A stretch of DNA of 64,000 nt, taken from the NCBI RefSeq assembly GCF_004362395.1, contig NZ_SNWE01000010.1:1-64000 (forward strand), written 5' to 3'. The translations under genes and the position numbers were made by a program. This document shows, piece by piece, positions 1 to 8,678 of the stretch. This DNA comes from Salegentibacter sp. 24 (GTDB lineage Bacteria > Bacteroidota > Bacteroidia > Flavobacteriales > Flavobacteriaceae). The notes under the pieces are model-generated. The model did no database searches. It was not told the DNA's origin and saw nothing but the letters and a program-made list of their open reading frames with translations. Position 1 is the first letter of the stretch; each line of letters starts with the position of its first letter.

Positions 1-40
1 TAATAAAGAATTCATAATTTAATTTTTTGGTTGGTTAGTT

Positions 41-86
41 GGAAACCCCTAGAGACACAAAATGTGTTTCGGGGGTTTCCCGTTTT
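41..86 (+). terminator. Rho-independent terminator at the left edge
   Basis: GGAAACCCC (41-49) pairs with GGGGTTTCC (72-80). An inner helix forms between GAGACAC and GTGTTTC. The top strand continues with CGTTTTT, so the T tract follows the hairpin only in the + direction. It probably ends a + strand transcript from beyond the left edge, and meets the flippase gene, which ends at 86 on the minus strand. Bases 1-40 show no recognisable gene end. Confidence 0.6.
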
Positions 87-1549
87 TAGAAAGGTTTTAT
101 CTTTATAAGCTTACGAATTATACGAGTTAATTCTTCAGAAAAATTTAAAAAATAAGTCAAACCAATATAAGCTACACCAATTAGAATGGACTTCAGCGAA
201 ATATTCAAAATGGGATGAAAATTAAAATCCCAGAAATAAAAACCAAGAGAAAAGATTATACCTGTAAAAAGCACCAACCATGTTTTGGAGGTAAATGGTA
301 AAAAATTAAACTTCCTATAGACTAGCCAAATTTTTGCTGAATTATAGAGAAAAAAGGCTATAAAACTGGCGATGGCTGCTCCTTCTATTCCCAAAATAGG
401 AATAAATATCAGGTTTAATACAAAAGCGACTACCACCAGTAAAACGCCAGTAAATAAAACAAGTCTGTAATAATCGGAATTAAAAAGAATACTGTTGTTA
501 TTCCCTAAAAGATTATCATATAATTTCACTAACGAAATCAGTAATACTACCACGATACTTAATTCATATTCATCCGGTATCAGAGCGTATAGTTGTTTAA
601 CATTGGTAATTATTAAAATAAAAATTAGTAGACTAATGATCAATAAATTAAGAGAGCTCCTTTTATACAAGTCTTCCAGACTTTTTATGTTTTTGGTATT
701 CAGGAATTCAGCGGTTAATGGGTTGGTAATTTGGTGCATTGCTTTTTGCGGTACCGAGATTACTGTAGCAATATATATTGCAATGCCATAAACGGCTACA
801 TTTTCTATCGGCATAAAATATTCGATCATCACTTTATCTAAATCCAATAAAGCGGTCGCTACGGAACCTGCGATAAGAATTAGCGAGGTATATTTTAAGA
901 CCGATCCAAAATTATCTGGTAATTTAAAGTCTAAACGAGGTAAATAAAGTGAAAATGCATATATCTTCATGGCTATTAGCCGCAGTATAAAAACACCGGC
1001 AATACAATAAATAAATTGATGAACCGTAATCCAGTTAAAATAAACCGCCAGTAATAATATACTTATACAAAATCTATGAAAAACCTCTTTCATAAAATTT
1101 CCAAAAACACTCCTATAAAAAAGTTTAGACCAGGCAAAAAATATCTCGAAATAAGAAGTCGCAAAAGCGATTAAAAAAATTAACCATATATAGGGTCTTA
1201 CTAGCCCGTTTCCTTCTGTAAAGTAGTTTATAAGTAGGGAGTAACTAAAAGCTACAATTACTCCCAGGACAATTGAAACCACTATCGGCAAAAACAGTAC
1301 TAAGTTTAAAAGCCTGTCCTTTTGCTGTTTTGTTTTGTAAAAAGAAAAAAATTTTATAAGCGTGTTATGGACTCCAAAAGCCATAAATGGCCAAAGCAAG
1401 TTTGCTGCTGAAAGCAGGAAGGTAATCAACCCGTAATACTCTTGTTTTAGAAAATAGGTAAAAAGAAATAAAGTGTTGATCGCACCAATCCCAAAACCCA
1501 AATAGGTAGTAACCAGGTTTCTTAAAGATTGTTTGATAATCACTCCCAT
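86..1549 (-). CDS. Polysaccharide flippase, Wzx/MATE-like membrane protein
   Basis: The 487-residue protein is almost entirely hydrophobic, with about 12-14 predicted membrane helices, and starts with a short basic segment (MGVIIKQSLRNLVTTYLGFG) typical of Wzx-type polysaccharide exporters of the MVF/MATE superfamily. Such proteins flip undecaprenyl-linked oligosaccharides across the inner membrane. The length is normal for the family. It is the last gene of a minus-strand group YfhO - glycosyltransferase - flippase, with only 9 bp to the glycosyltransferase, so co-transcription is likely. Substrate cannot be read from sequence. The family is well supported; the exact polysaccharide is unknown. 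Confidence 0.85.
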   Translation of the reverse strand: MGVIIKQSLRNLVTTYLGFGIGAINTLFLFTYFLKQEYYGLITFLLSAANLLWPFMAFGVHNTLIKFFSFYKTKQQKDRLLNLVLFLPIVVSIVLGVIVAFSYSLLINYFTEGNGLVRPYIWLIFLIAFATSYFEIFFAWSKLFYRSVFGNFMKEVFHRFCISILLLAVYFNWITVHQFIYCIAGVFILRLIAMKIYAFSLYLPRLDFKLPDNFGSVLKYTSLILIAGSVATALLDLDKVMIEYFMPIENVAVYGIAIYIATVISVPQKAMHQITNPLTAEFLNTKNIKSLEDLYKRSSLNLLIISLLIFILIITNVKQLYALIPDEYELSIVVVLLISLVKLYDNLLGNNNSILFNSDYYRLVLFTGVLLVVVAFVLNLIFIPILGIEGAAIASFIAFFLYNSAKIWLVYRKFNFLPFTSKTWLVLFTGIIFSLGFYFWDFNFHPILNISLKSILIGVAYIGLTYFLNFSEELTRIIRKLIKIKPF

Positions 1550-1558
1550 ATATCTAAT

Positions 1559-2848
1559 TTAGATCCCCTTTAACAAATTGGCTAATTTTTTAGTTAAGTT
1601 TTTGCGGTGATAAGGTTCAATAGCCCCAGTGGTGAAATTGTCTGCTTCATTTTTAAATTTTCTATAGTAAGCTAAAATTGTACTCTTAAGTCGTTCTTTT
1701 TCTGAATATAGAAAGCACTCTCCGGCACCGGTTTGATTTAAAATTTTCTGGACATCCCATTTTCCTGGGCCGATTGCCAAAATGGGTCTTCTTACCATTA
1801 AATACTCAAATAATTTTCCCGGAATAATCCCTTGGGTCTCTTCTCTGTCTATTTCAATCAATAATAATAACCTGCTTTTTCGTTGCAAAGTGATTGCCTG
1901 CTCGTGACTGACATATCCCTGTAAATGAAGCTTCCCTCCTAGTCCTACAGACTTTATTGAAGCGATAACCTCTTCACTTATCGTTCCAGTTAAATTTAGC
2001 ACCAGATCCTGAGCGAAAGCTGAATTTTCTTTCATGAGTTCTGCTATAGCAGACCATAGATTCTCTGGATTTCGTTCAGAAAGTAAGGAGCCAATATGGG
2101 AGATACTAAACATTTTATCTAATTCAATATTTTCCGCCGTATTTTCATCATTATCAAATCCGTTGGTTATGACCATAATAGGGTTTTTAGTTTTTTCAGA
2201 AAACTCCGTCTTAGTTGTAAAACTTGTCGTGATAATTTGATCAGCTGAATTTAATACTTCCCGTTCCAGGTTAAGGTGCTTTTGCTCGCTGATTTTAGTT
2301 AGTTTTAATTTTTTATGATACCCGATTCGCGTCCAGGGATCCCTGAAATCCGCTATCCATTTTAAATCTAATTCTTGCTTAAGTTTTAAACCGATAAGAT
2401 GCAAACTATGCGGTGGCCCGGTTGTGATAATTTTTTTAATTCCTTCCTCTTCGAGGTAGTTTTTAAGGAATTTGACAGATGGTTTAACCCAATATTTCCT
2501 GGCATCTGGAATAAATAAATTCCCGCGAATAAAAAGAAGACTTTTTTGTAGGAAAGATTGGTTTTCTTCAGCAGCAATAATTCCTTTACTAATCGTATTT
2601 GTTTGCCTATGAGAAAATATCCTTGCTAATTGATAGGGCTCGAAAATAGGCTTCTTTAAAATCGTGATTCCCGATGGGATTTCATTCTCAAAAGATGGAT
2701 CCAACATCGGGTAGCTGGGATTTTCTGGGATATAAATTACAGGTTCAATCTCAAAGTCCTGTAAATACTTCACAAACTTTAACCAACGCTGTACCCCTGG
2801 GCCTCCGGCCGGAGGCCAATAATAAGTAATAATGAGTACCTTTTCCAT
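1559..2848 (-). CDS. Glycosyltransferase, GT4-like fold
   Basis: The 429-residue protein begins with the N-terminal signature of GT4-like (GT-B) transferases, MEKVLIITYYWPPAGGPGVQ, followed by RWLKFVKYL. A C-terminal donor-site region reads IIPGKLFEYLMVRRPILAIG. No membrane segments are evident, so it probably acts on the cytoplasmic face of the inner membrane and transfers a sugar to a lipid-linked or surface glycan precursor. It lies 7 bp from YfhO and 9 bp from the flippase, which supports a shared cell-surface polysaccharide role. Donor and acceptor are not predictable. Confidence 0.85.
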   Translation of the reverse strand: MEKVLIITYYWPPAGGPGVQRWLKFVKYLQDFEIEPVIYIPENPSYPMLDPSFENEIPSGITILKKPIFEPYQLARIFSHRQTNTISKGIIAAEENQSFLQKSLLFIRGNLFIPDARKYWVKPSVKFLKNYLEEEGIKKIITTGPPHSLHLIGLKLKQELDLKWIADFRDPWTRIGYHKKLKLTKISEQKHLNLEREVLNSADQIITTSFTTKTEFSEKTKNPIMVITNGFDNDENTAENIELDKMFSISHIGSLLSERNPENLWSAIAELMKENSAFAQDLVLNLTGTISEEVIASIKSVGLGGKLHLQGYVSHEQAITLQRKSRLLLLIEIDREETQGIIPGKLFEYLMVRRPILAIGPGKWDVQKILNQTGAGECFLYSEKERLKSTILAYYRKFKNEADNFTTGAIEPYHRKNLTKKLANLLKGI

Positions 2849-2855
2849 TTAAAAC

Positions 2856-5273
2856 TTATTCCCTTTTTCGGAATTTATAGTAGAATCCACCTAAGATAAT
2901 CAAGACCAGAATTATAGAACTGGCCAGGGCAATACTACTTCCGGTATTAACGACTTCAGGTTCAAATCTAAAAGTTACCGTATGTTCACCCTCTGGAATA
3001 TTCATAGCTCTTAGTACATAATTTGCACGCACATGATCTACTTTTTCCCCATCTAAATAAGCCTGCCATCCAGGTTGATAATACATTTCAGAAAATACTG
3101 CAAACTGCCGGGCTGAAGCATTAGTTTTATATACGAGTTCATTAGGTTGATAGCTATGCAAACGAATTTCAGCACTCTCCAGTGCCTTAAAATTCTCAGA
3201 TACCTGGTTTTTAAATTTTGAGTTTACAATTGCTGTTTGTTGAAGATCTACTTCATTTAAATTTAAGATAGCTTCATTGGCAGAATTCACCCATTTAATA
3301 TTATCAACAAACCATGCGTTTCCGAAAGCATTTGGATTTTGCTGTGCTTGTGGTTGACCATTTTCAGAAGGTACAATAAAGTATTTGGTATTAAGCATAT
3401 TGAGTACTTCCATATTGTTTCTGGAAATATAGAAATCATATAAATCCTGTATTCTTCCTGGCTTTGCAGCATGATAACCGCCAATAGCATTATGGAAATA
3501 AGAAGTTCTACCAGTGTTGAAAGGGCTCCCAGAAACATCAAAAACCCGATAATGACTTTTATCTTTAAGGATTTTTTGATCTGCCATTGTTGGTTGAAAG
3601 GGTTGGTCCATTTTGCTTGCATTCACAAAATCCTCGTTATTCACATAGCGTTTATCAACCGGAATAAGATCTGCTAAAATTAAAAGTGCCAAAACAGGTA
3701 TGAGCCAGTTTTGTTTTATTTTATTTTCTATAAATAACCAAAGAGCGGTGGCTGTTAACGCTGAAAAAATAAGTGAGCGAATAAGGTCTTCGGTATAAAG
3801 GGCTTTCCTATCTTGCTTTAAAGCCCTTACAAACTCAGCTCCCATTTGCTGAATTAAAGCTGAATCTCCAGCGCCGCTGAAATCAAACAATACCGAACGA
3901 AAAAGCAGTAAGGCAACACCTATTCCTCCAACAATAATTCCGGACCATTTTAAGGCGTGAATTTTTATTTCTTTGGGAATCGTAGTATCAAATAATTTAT
4001 AAAGTCCGAAAACAGCCAAAATGGGAACACATAATTCTATAAGAACCTGAATAGATGAAACAGCTCTAAACTTATTATAAAGAGGAACATAGTCGATGAA
4101 AAATTCCGTAAAAAAACCGAAATTCTTGCCCCAGGACAATAAAAGGGCTAGAATACTTCCTCCCACTATCCACCATTTTAAACGTCCCCGTACTAGGTAA
4201 AGTGCAAAAATGAACAAGAAAAGGACTGTAGCTCCAACATATGCAGGGGCTCCCACATAAGGCTGATCCCCCCAATATGTAGGGGCATTTTCAACAAAAT
4301 TCGCTGCCTGAACCGGAGAAGCACCTATTTGGAGTAGAACTTTATACATTTCTGAATCTTTCCCGATATTTTCAGCATTTGACCCCCCCATAAACCTGGG
4401 TATAAAGAGATTTAGAGATTCCAATATTCCATAGCTATATTCCGTAATATAATCGAAAGTTAGACCGGAAGCCGGTTTAGTAGAACCATCGGGTGCTATG
4501 GTTAAACCGGTATCGCCACGTGTGCTGTGCGCGGCGTATTCCTGGGTAGCGAGTAAATTAGTAGCGTTAGCACCGATGGCCAGCACAACCGCTACGACCA
4601 TTACTCCCAGGGCTTTAAAAAATTTTGGCAGAATATTTTTGCGGTAGGCATCAATTAAATAAGAAATCCCCAGTACAATAACCAGCAGTAGTAAATAATA
4701 AGTCATCTGGAAGTGGTTTGCACCAATTTGCAGCGCCATTGCCAGAGATAATAACAAAAATCCCCAAAGATATTTTTGCCTAAAAGTAAGAATTATTCCC
4801 CCTAAAACCATTGGCATATAAGCAATGGCGTGCGCCTTCGCATTATGACCAACTCCAAGAATGATAATGAGATAAGTGGAAAAACCAAAAGCTAAAGCTC
4901 CCAAAAAAGCTAAGCGAAAATCAAGTTTTAAACATAGAAGTAAGATGTAAAAACCGATAAAATATAGAAAAAGGTAGTCTGCAGGCCGTGGTAAAAATCG
5001 AAGAACTGAATCTAGTTTCTTGACATAATTATGGGGATAATAGGCACCCAGTTGAAATGTTGGCATTCCGCCAAAAGCAGCGTCGGTCCAGTATGGTTCT
5101 TGGCCAGTGCGGTCACGAAAATCGTTTTGTTCTTTGGCCATCCCGATATACTGTACAATATCGCTTTGGAAAATCTTTTTCCCCTGTAAAACAGGACTAA
5201 AATAAAATAAGGAAACAATTATGAAGCCTACCAGAACAAGAAGATGCGGTAGAAACTTTTTAAGATTGGCCAT
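2856..5273 (-). CDS. YfhO family membrane protein
   Basis: The 805-residue protein has a first membrane helix near residues 8-27, then a conserved periplasmic segment containing GKKIFQSDIVQYIG and WTDAAFGGMPTFQ, then about ten more helices, a large soluble domain and a final helix near the C-terminus. This is the architecture of the YfhO family. In Gram-positive bacteria YfhO takes part in glycosylating lipoteichoic acid. In Bacteroidota it is widespread and usually sits beside glycosyltransferases. It is probably the promoter-proximal gene of the group with the glycosyltransferase and flippase. Family assignment is firm and the substrate unknown. Confidence 0.88.
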   Translation of the reverse strand: MANLKKFLPHLLVLVGFIIVSLFYFSPVLQGKKIFQSDIVQYIGMAKEQNDFRDRTGQEPYWTDAAFGGMPTFQLGAYYPHNYVKKLDSVLRFLPRPADYLFLYFIGFYILLLCLKLDFRLAFLGALAFGFSTYLIIILGVGHNAKAHAIAYMPMVLGGIILTFRQKYLWGFLLLSLAMALQIGANHFQMTYYLLLLVIVLGISYLIDAYRKNILPKFFKALGVMVVAVVLAIGANATNLLATQEYAAHSTRGDTGLTIAPDGSTKPASGLTFDYITEYSYGILESLNLFIPRFMGGSNAENIGKDSEMYKVLLQIGASPVQAANFVENAPTYWGDQPYVGAPAYVGATVLFLFIFALYLVRGRLKWWIVGGSILALLLSWGKNFGFFTEFFIDYVPLYNKFRAVSSIQVLIELCVPILAVFGLYKLFDTTIPKEIKIHALKWSGIIVGGIGVALLLFRSVLFDFSGAGDSALIQQMGAEFVRALKQDRKALYTEDLIRSLIFSALTATALWLFIENKIKQNWLIPVLALLILADLIPVDKRYVNNEDFVNASKMDQPFQPTMADQKILKDKSHYRVFDVSGSPFNTGRTSYFHNAIGGYHAAKPGRIQDLYDFYISRNNMEVLNMLNTKYFIVPSENGQPQAQQNPNAFGNAWFVDNIKWVNSANEAILNLNEVDLQQTAIVNSKFKNQVSENFKALESAEIRLHSYQPNELVYKTNASARQFAVFSEMYYQPGWQAYLDGEKVDHVRANYVLRAMNIPEGEHTVTFRFEPEVVNTGSSIALASSIILVLIILGGFYYKFRKRE

Positions 5274-5351
5274 CTGAAATTTTTTAGATCACTTCTGTTA
5301 AATTGAATGGGCAGCTTCTTCCCGGTTCAATATAAAAAATTGATCCCGAAA

Positions 5352-5627
5352 TTAATCAATTTCCTCGTAATCTATATATTCCCCAACGTTTTTATTAGAT
5401 GTTCTGCCGCCATTTGGCTTTTTATCAATACTTACTTTACCCTCCTTCTTAGGAGATCCAGAATTTTGTTGTTGGCGAAATTGCTGTTCAAAACGTTTAC
5501 CTAATTTGCGCAGAAAATATTTCAGAATAAGAGGTCCAAACCATTTAATAAGTAATTTGAAGGCAAAGTATACTAATAAAATGATTAGAATCGTTTGTAA
5601 TATATCGGAAAAAGAAGCTTCTAGCAT
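5352..5627 (-). CDS. DUF4834 family small membrane protein
   Basis: The protein has 91 residues when started at the ATG at 5627 (MLEASFSDILQTILIILLVY). A TTG six codons upstream is open, but the MLEASF start matches how this family usually begins. It has one or two N-terminal membrane helices, a basic stretch, and a disordered polar tail ending in GEYIDYEEID. This is the look of DUF4834, which is conserved in Flavobacteriia and has no known function. It is divergent from the transporter-like gene at 5734. Confidence 0.8.
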   Translation of the reverse strand: MLEASFSDILQTILIILLVYFAFKLLIKWFGPLILKYFLRKLGKRFEQQFRQQQNSGSPKKEGKVSIDKKPNGGRTSNKNVGEYIDYEEID

Positions 5628-5704
5628 TTTCAGGACTTTTTGCAAAAATAAAAATAAGCCTTGAGAATAGCAGCCTTTGGCTCCTAAAAAAATAATAAAT
5701 CTAC

Positions 5705-5712
5705 TATCTTTG
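5705..5712 (+). promoter_or_regulatory. -7 box TATCTTTG for the 5734 gene
   Basis: TATCTTTG matches the Bacteroidota -7 consensus TAnnTTTG exactly. The nearest upstream TTG (5677-5679) is 25 bp away, slightly beyond the usual 17-23. A start site near 5719 would give a leader of about 15 nt before the ATG at 5734. It supports that ATG over the more upstream alternative at 5677. Confidence 0.5.
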
Positions 5713-5733
5713 AAAGTAATAAATCAATCCAGT

Positions 5734-6699
5734 ATGCAGCATCTAAAAGTAAGTATAGTCTTTATTTTCTTCGCAATTATTAGCGCAAACGGACAATACA
5801 CTGAAACCATTAACTCCAATCGCCCCGGAGAATCTCAAGGGGCTTATGCGGTTGGTAAAAATGTATTGCAATTGGAAGCAGGGGCATATATGGGTCACGA
5901 AAATCATATTTTATACAATAGTGACACCGATATTCTAGGTGCCAGCTATGGTTTACGATACGGTTTTCTAACAGAGATTCTCGAACTTAATTTCTTTGGT
6001 TCTTTTCAGGATCAGGTTACTTCTATCCCTGTAGGTAATAGTACCGATGAGTTTAAAACCAGTAATTTCACTACCAACATTATTGGTGCTAAATTTTTGC
6101 TGTTTGATCCTAATGTGAGTATTCAAGAGCGAGAGGTTAATCTTTACAGCTGGGAAGCTAACCAACGTATGGATTTTCGTAGTTTAATTCCCGCGGTTTC
6201 GATCTATGCTGGTGCTAATTTTATGTGGTGGGAAAATCCTTATATGTTTGAAGGCGAATCGGAAATAAGCCCAAAGGCTGCTGTAATTACTCAACAAAAC
6301 TGGGGACGTTGGGTTTTGGTAATGAATTTTATTGCCGATAAATTCACCGAGGAGTTTCCCTCCTATGGTGGAGTTTTCACGCTAACCCATGCTATAACTC
6401 CAGAATTCGCGATATTTGGGGAGTTTCAAACCTATATAAGTGATCTCTATGCCGATGAGCTTGTGCGCGGTGGAGCTGCTTATTTGTTATCAAAGGATTT
6501 TCAACTAGATATTTCTGGATTGGTTAATTTTAAGGACACACCTTCTCGTTGGCAGGTAGCCGCTGGAGTTTCATTTCGCTTGGATTTTCACGAAGATGAT
6601 GAATATATTGAAGATACTTACGAAGGGGAAAGAAATAAAAATGGCGAAAAGTTAGAAGAAACCGGTTTTTATAAAGAAGATGAAGAAAGAAAAAAATAA
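5734..6699 (+). CDS. Outer-membrane transporter-like beta-barrel protein
   Basis: Starting at the ATG at 5734, the product has about 321 residues: a signal peptide (QHLKVSIVFIFFAIISANGQ), a conserved start of the mature protein (TETINSNRPGESQGAYAVG), alternating beta-strand patterns, and a very acidic/basic C-terminal tail rich in E, D and K. The family is usually annotated as transporter or putative outer-membrane beta-barrel (phenol MetA-like) in flavobacteria. The ATG at 5734 is chosen because it gives a clean signal peptide and follows a -7 box at 5705. The gene is monocistronic and ends in a strong terminator. Ligand unknown. Confidence 0.75.
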   Translation: MQHLKVSIVFIFFAIISANGQYTETINSNRPGESQGAYAVGKNVLQLEAGAYMGHENHILYNSDTDILGASYGLRYGFLTEILELNFFGSFQDQVTSIPVGNSTDEFKTSNFTTNIIGAKFLLFDPNVSIQEREVNLYSWEANQRMDFRSLIPAVSIYAGANFMWWENPYMFEGESEISPKAAVITQQNWGRWVLVMNFIADKFTEEFPSYGGVFTLTHAITPEFAIFGEFQTYISDLYADELVRGGAAYLLSKDFQLDISGLVNFKDTPSRWQVAAGVSFRLDFHEDDEYIEDTYEGERNKNGEKLEETGFYKEDEERKK

Positions 6700-6727
6700 A
6701 AGGTTTTAAGAAGACCTGACTCCTGTT

Positions 6728-6769
6728 AAAAAAAGCCGTTTAAAAATTAAACTTTAAACGGCTTTTTTT
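6728..6769. terminator. Strong bidirectional terminator; insertion target of the introns
   Basis: A perfect 17-bp stem: AAAAAAAGCCGTTTAAA (6728-6744) and TTTAAACGGCTTTTTTT (6753-6769) with an 8-nt loop. The T tract is present on both strands. It ends the transporter-like gene and, before the introns arrived, would also have served the convergent capB-like gene. Group IIC introns insert just after such hairpins, and the first intron starts 4 nt past the T run. Confidence 0.9.
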
Positions 6770-6772
6770 GTG

Positions 6773-8678
6773 GTGCGCCGTGCATGACGTATTACTAGGC
6801 GGTGAAAGTCCGCTATGAGGGTTGATAGCTACCTATCATTAGCCAAGGGCAAGGGTGTCCACCGCGAGGTGGAATCTGAAGGAAGCCGGCGGCAAAGTTC
6901 CGGTCCGAGGAACACGAACATCATATAAGGCATACCTGATCTGGATGAGTTTGCCACATAAAACGAAGTCCTAAAGCTATACGGATATCAGGGTGTAGAT
7001 GATGCGGATATATGGAATGAAAGTGATATGTCTTACCGCGGGAGGTCTCACAGACACAGACTGAAACAGCGTATGAAGCTGTGGTTGAAATAAGATTTAC
7101 TGTGAGAAGTCAGCCGAGCCCATAGTACCGGAGAAAATCGACTACGCCGGGAAGGGGTGAACCTTAAGAAGTAAGTAGTCAATGACTGTTACCTTATGAA
7201 GGGAAGAATGCAGAAAATATCGAAAGATACCTGGCTGCAAAAGGATAGGGCGGAACCCGAAAGCTATGCAGGAGGGCAGACCTACATGTGGATAACTGAA
7301 AACAACCTTACTGATGTTACTACTTTAAAAGATGGATTATTAGAACAGATCCTGTCTCCTTTCAACCTTAACCGGGCCTTTAAGAGGGTTCGGAGCAATA
7401 AAGGAAAAGGAGGAGTGGACAAGATGGAAGTCGATGCCTTAAAGGCCTATCTTGTTGAAAACAGGGATGATCTATTAGCATCCATCCGGGACGGGAAGTA
7501 CCGTCCCAATCCAGTCAGACGGGTAGAGATACCTAAAGAGAATGGCAAGAAACGACTATTAGGCATACCCACTGTGGTAGACCGGGTAGTCCAACAAGCC
7601 ATCTCTCAAGTACTCTCTCCTATTTACGAACAGCAGTTCTCACCACACAGTTACGGCTTCAGACCAGGAAGGAACACTCACCAAGCACTAAGTAAATGTA
7701 GAGCCTATATCACAGACGGATATATCTATGCCGTCGATATGGATCTGCAACAGTTCTTCGATACTGTTAACCACAGTAAACTTGTGGAAGTACTATCCAG
7801 AACTATTAAGGATGGACGATTTATCTCGCTTATCCATAAATATCTTCGTGCCGGAGTGGTCACCGGAAATAAGTTTGAACAAACCAAGCTAGGGGTGCCC
7901 CAAGGAGGACCACTAAGTCCGCTTCTGGGCAACATCATGCTCCACGAGTTGGACAAGGAACTACAGAGAAGGGGGCACCGGTTCGTCCGCTACGCGGACG
8001 ATTGTATTATCCTTTGCAAAAGCAAGCGGAGCGCAGAGAGAACACTACGGAATATCATTCCTTATATCGAGGAAAAGTTATTTCTAAAAGTAAACAAGGA
8101 GAAAACCAACGTGTCGTATATCAGAAAGACCAAGTTCCTCGGATACAGCTTTTACCAATATAAGGGAAAAGGCAGACTCCGAGTTCATCCATCAAGTATC
8201 CAACAGATGAAACAGCGATTAAAAGAGCTGACATCAAGGAGCAATGGATGGGGAAATGCCAGAAGAAAAGAATTGCTCAATCAGTATGTTAGAGGTTGGG
8301 TGAACTATTTCAAAATGGCAGACATGAGAAGTCTTTTGAAGGACATAGATAAGTGGTGCCGTCGACGTTTGCGGATGTGTATCTGGAAACAGTGGAAACG
8401 CACCCGAACGAAAGGGAGAATGTTAATTAAACTCGGCCTTAACAGGGAACAAGCGTGGCAATATGCTAACACGAGGAAGAAGTACTGGCGAATAGCTAAT
8501 ACCGATATACTTCGATGGACTATTACCAATCAGCGATTATCCAAGGCCGGATATCCCTCGCTACTGGAGTACTATACTAAAGTAAAACACATACATTAAG
8601 GAACCGCCCAGTACGGAACCGTATGCTGGGTGGTGTGGAAGGTCGGAACGGGAAGTAAACCCGTTCCTCCTATCCGAT
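6773..8678 (+). mobile_element. Group IIC intron, copy 1
   Basis: The 5' end is GTGCGCC at 6773, and the structured RNA before the ORF has the conserved group IIC phrases seen in the Oceanobacillus iheyensis intron: CAAGGGTGTCC, GGAATCTGAAGGAAGC and GGAACACGAAC. Domain V is at about 8600-8636 (ACCGCCC..GGGTGGT). Domain VI is the hairpin GGAACGGG/CCCGTTCC at 8646-8667. The 3' end is TATCCGAT at 8671-8678. The intron carries its own reverse transcriptase in domain IV. It lies directly behind an intrinsic terminator, which is the standard IIC target. It has no flanking duplication, as expected for retrohoming. Confidence 0.92.
7196..8599 (+). CDS. ltrA: Group II intron reverse transcriptase/maturase, copy 1
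   Basis: The 467-residue intron-encoded protein has RT motifs in order: a conserved DMDLQQFFD (181-189), GVPQGGPLSP (233-242) and the catalytic YADD (266-269). A maturase/X (GIIM) domain follows from about residue 340, with RRRLRMCIWKQWK and YANTRKKYW. There is no C-terminal HNH endonuclease, which fits class C introns. It splices its host RNA and reverse-transcribes it into new DNA sites. The frame is intact and the catalytic residues are present, so it may be active. ATG at 7196 is the first start in frame. Confidence 0.93.
   Translation: MKGRMQKISKDTWLQKDRAEPESYAGGQTYMWITENNLTDVTTLKDGLLEQILSPFNLNRAFKRVRSNKGKGGVDKMEVDALKAYLVENRDDLLASIRDGKYRPNPVRRVEIPKENGKKRLLGIPTVVDRVVQQAISQVLSPIYEQQFSPHSYGFRPGRNTHQALSKCRAYITDGYIYAVDMDLQQFFDTVNHSKLVEVLSRTIKDGRFISLIHKYLRAGVVTGNKFEQTKLGVPQGGPLSPLLGNIMLHELDKELQRRGHRFVRYADDCIILCKSKRSAERTLRNIIPYIEEKLFLKVNKEKTNVSYIRKTKFLGYSFYQYKGKGRLRVHPSSIQQMKQRLKELTSRSNGWGNARRKELLNQYVRGWVNYFKMADMRSLLKDIDKWCRRRLRMCIWKQWKRTRTKGRMLIKLGLNREQAWQYANTRKKYWRIANTDILRWTITNQRLSKAGYPSLLEYYTKVKHIH

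Noticed and set aside
495-791. A 98-codon + strand frame opposite the flippase gene
   Set aside because: It lies wholly inside a well-supported membrane-protein gene on the other strand, and its translation has no recognisable pattern.
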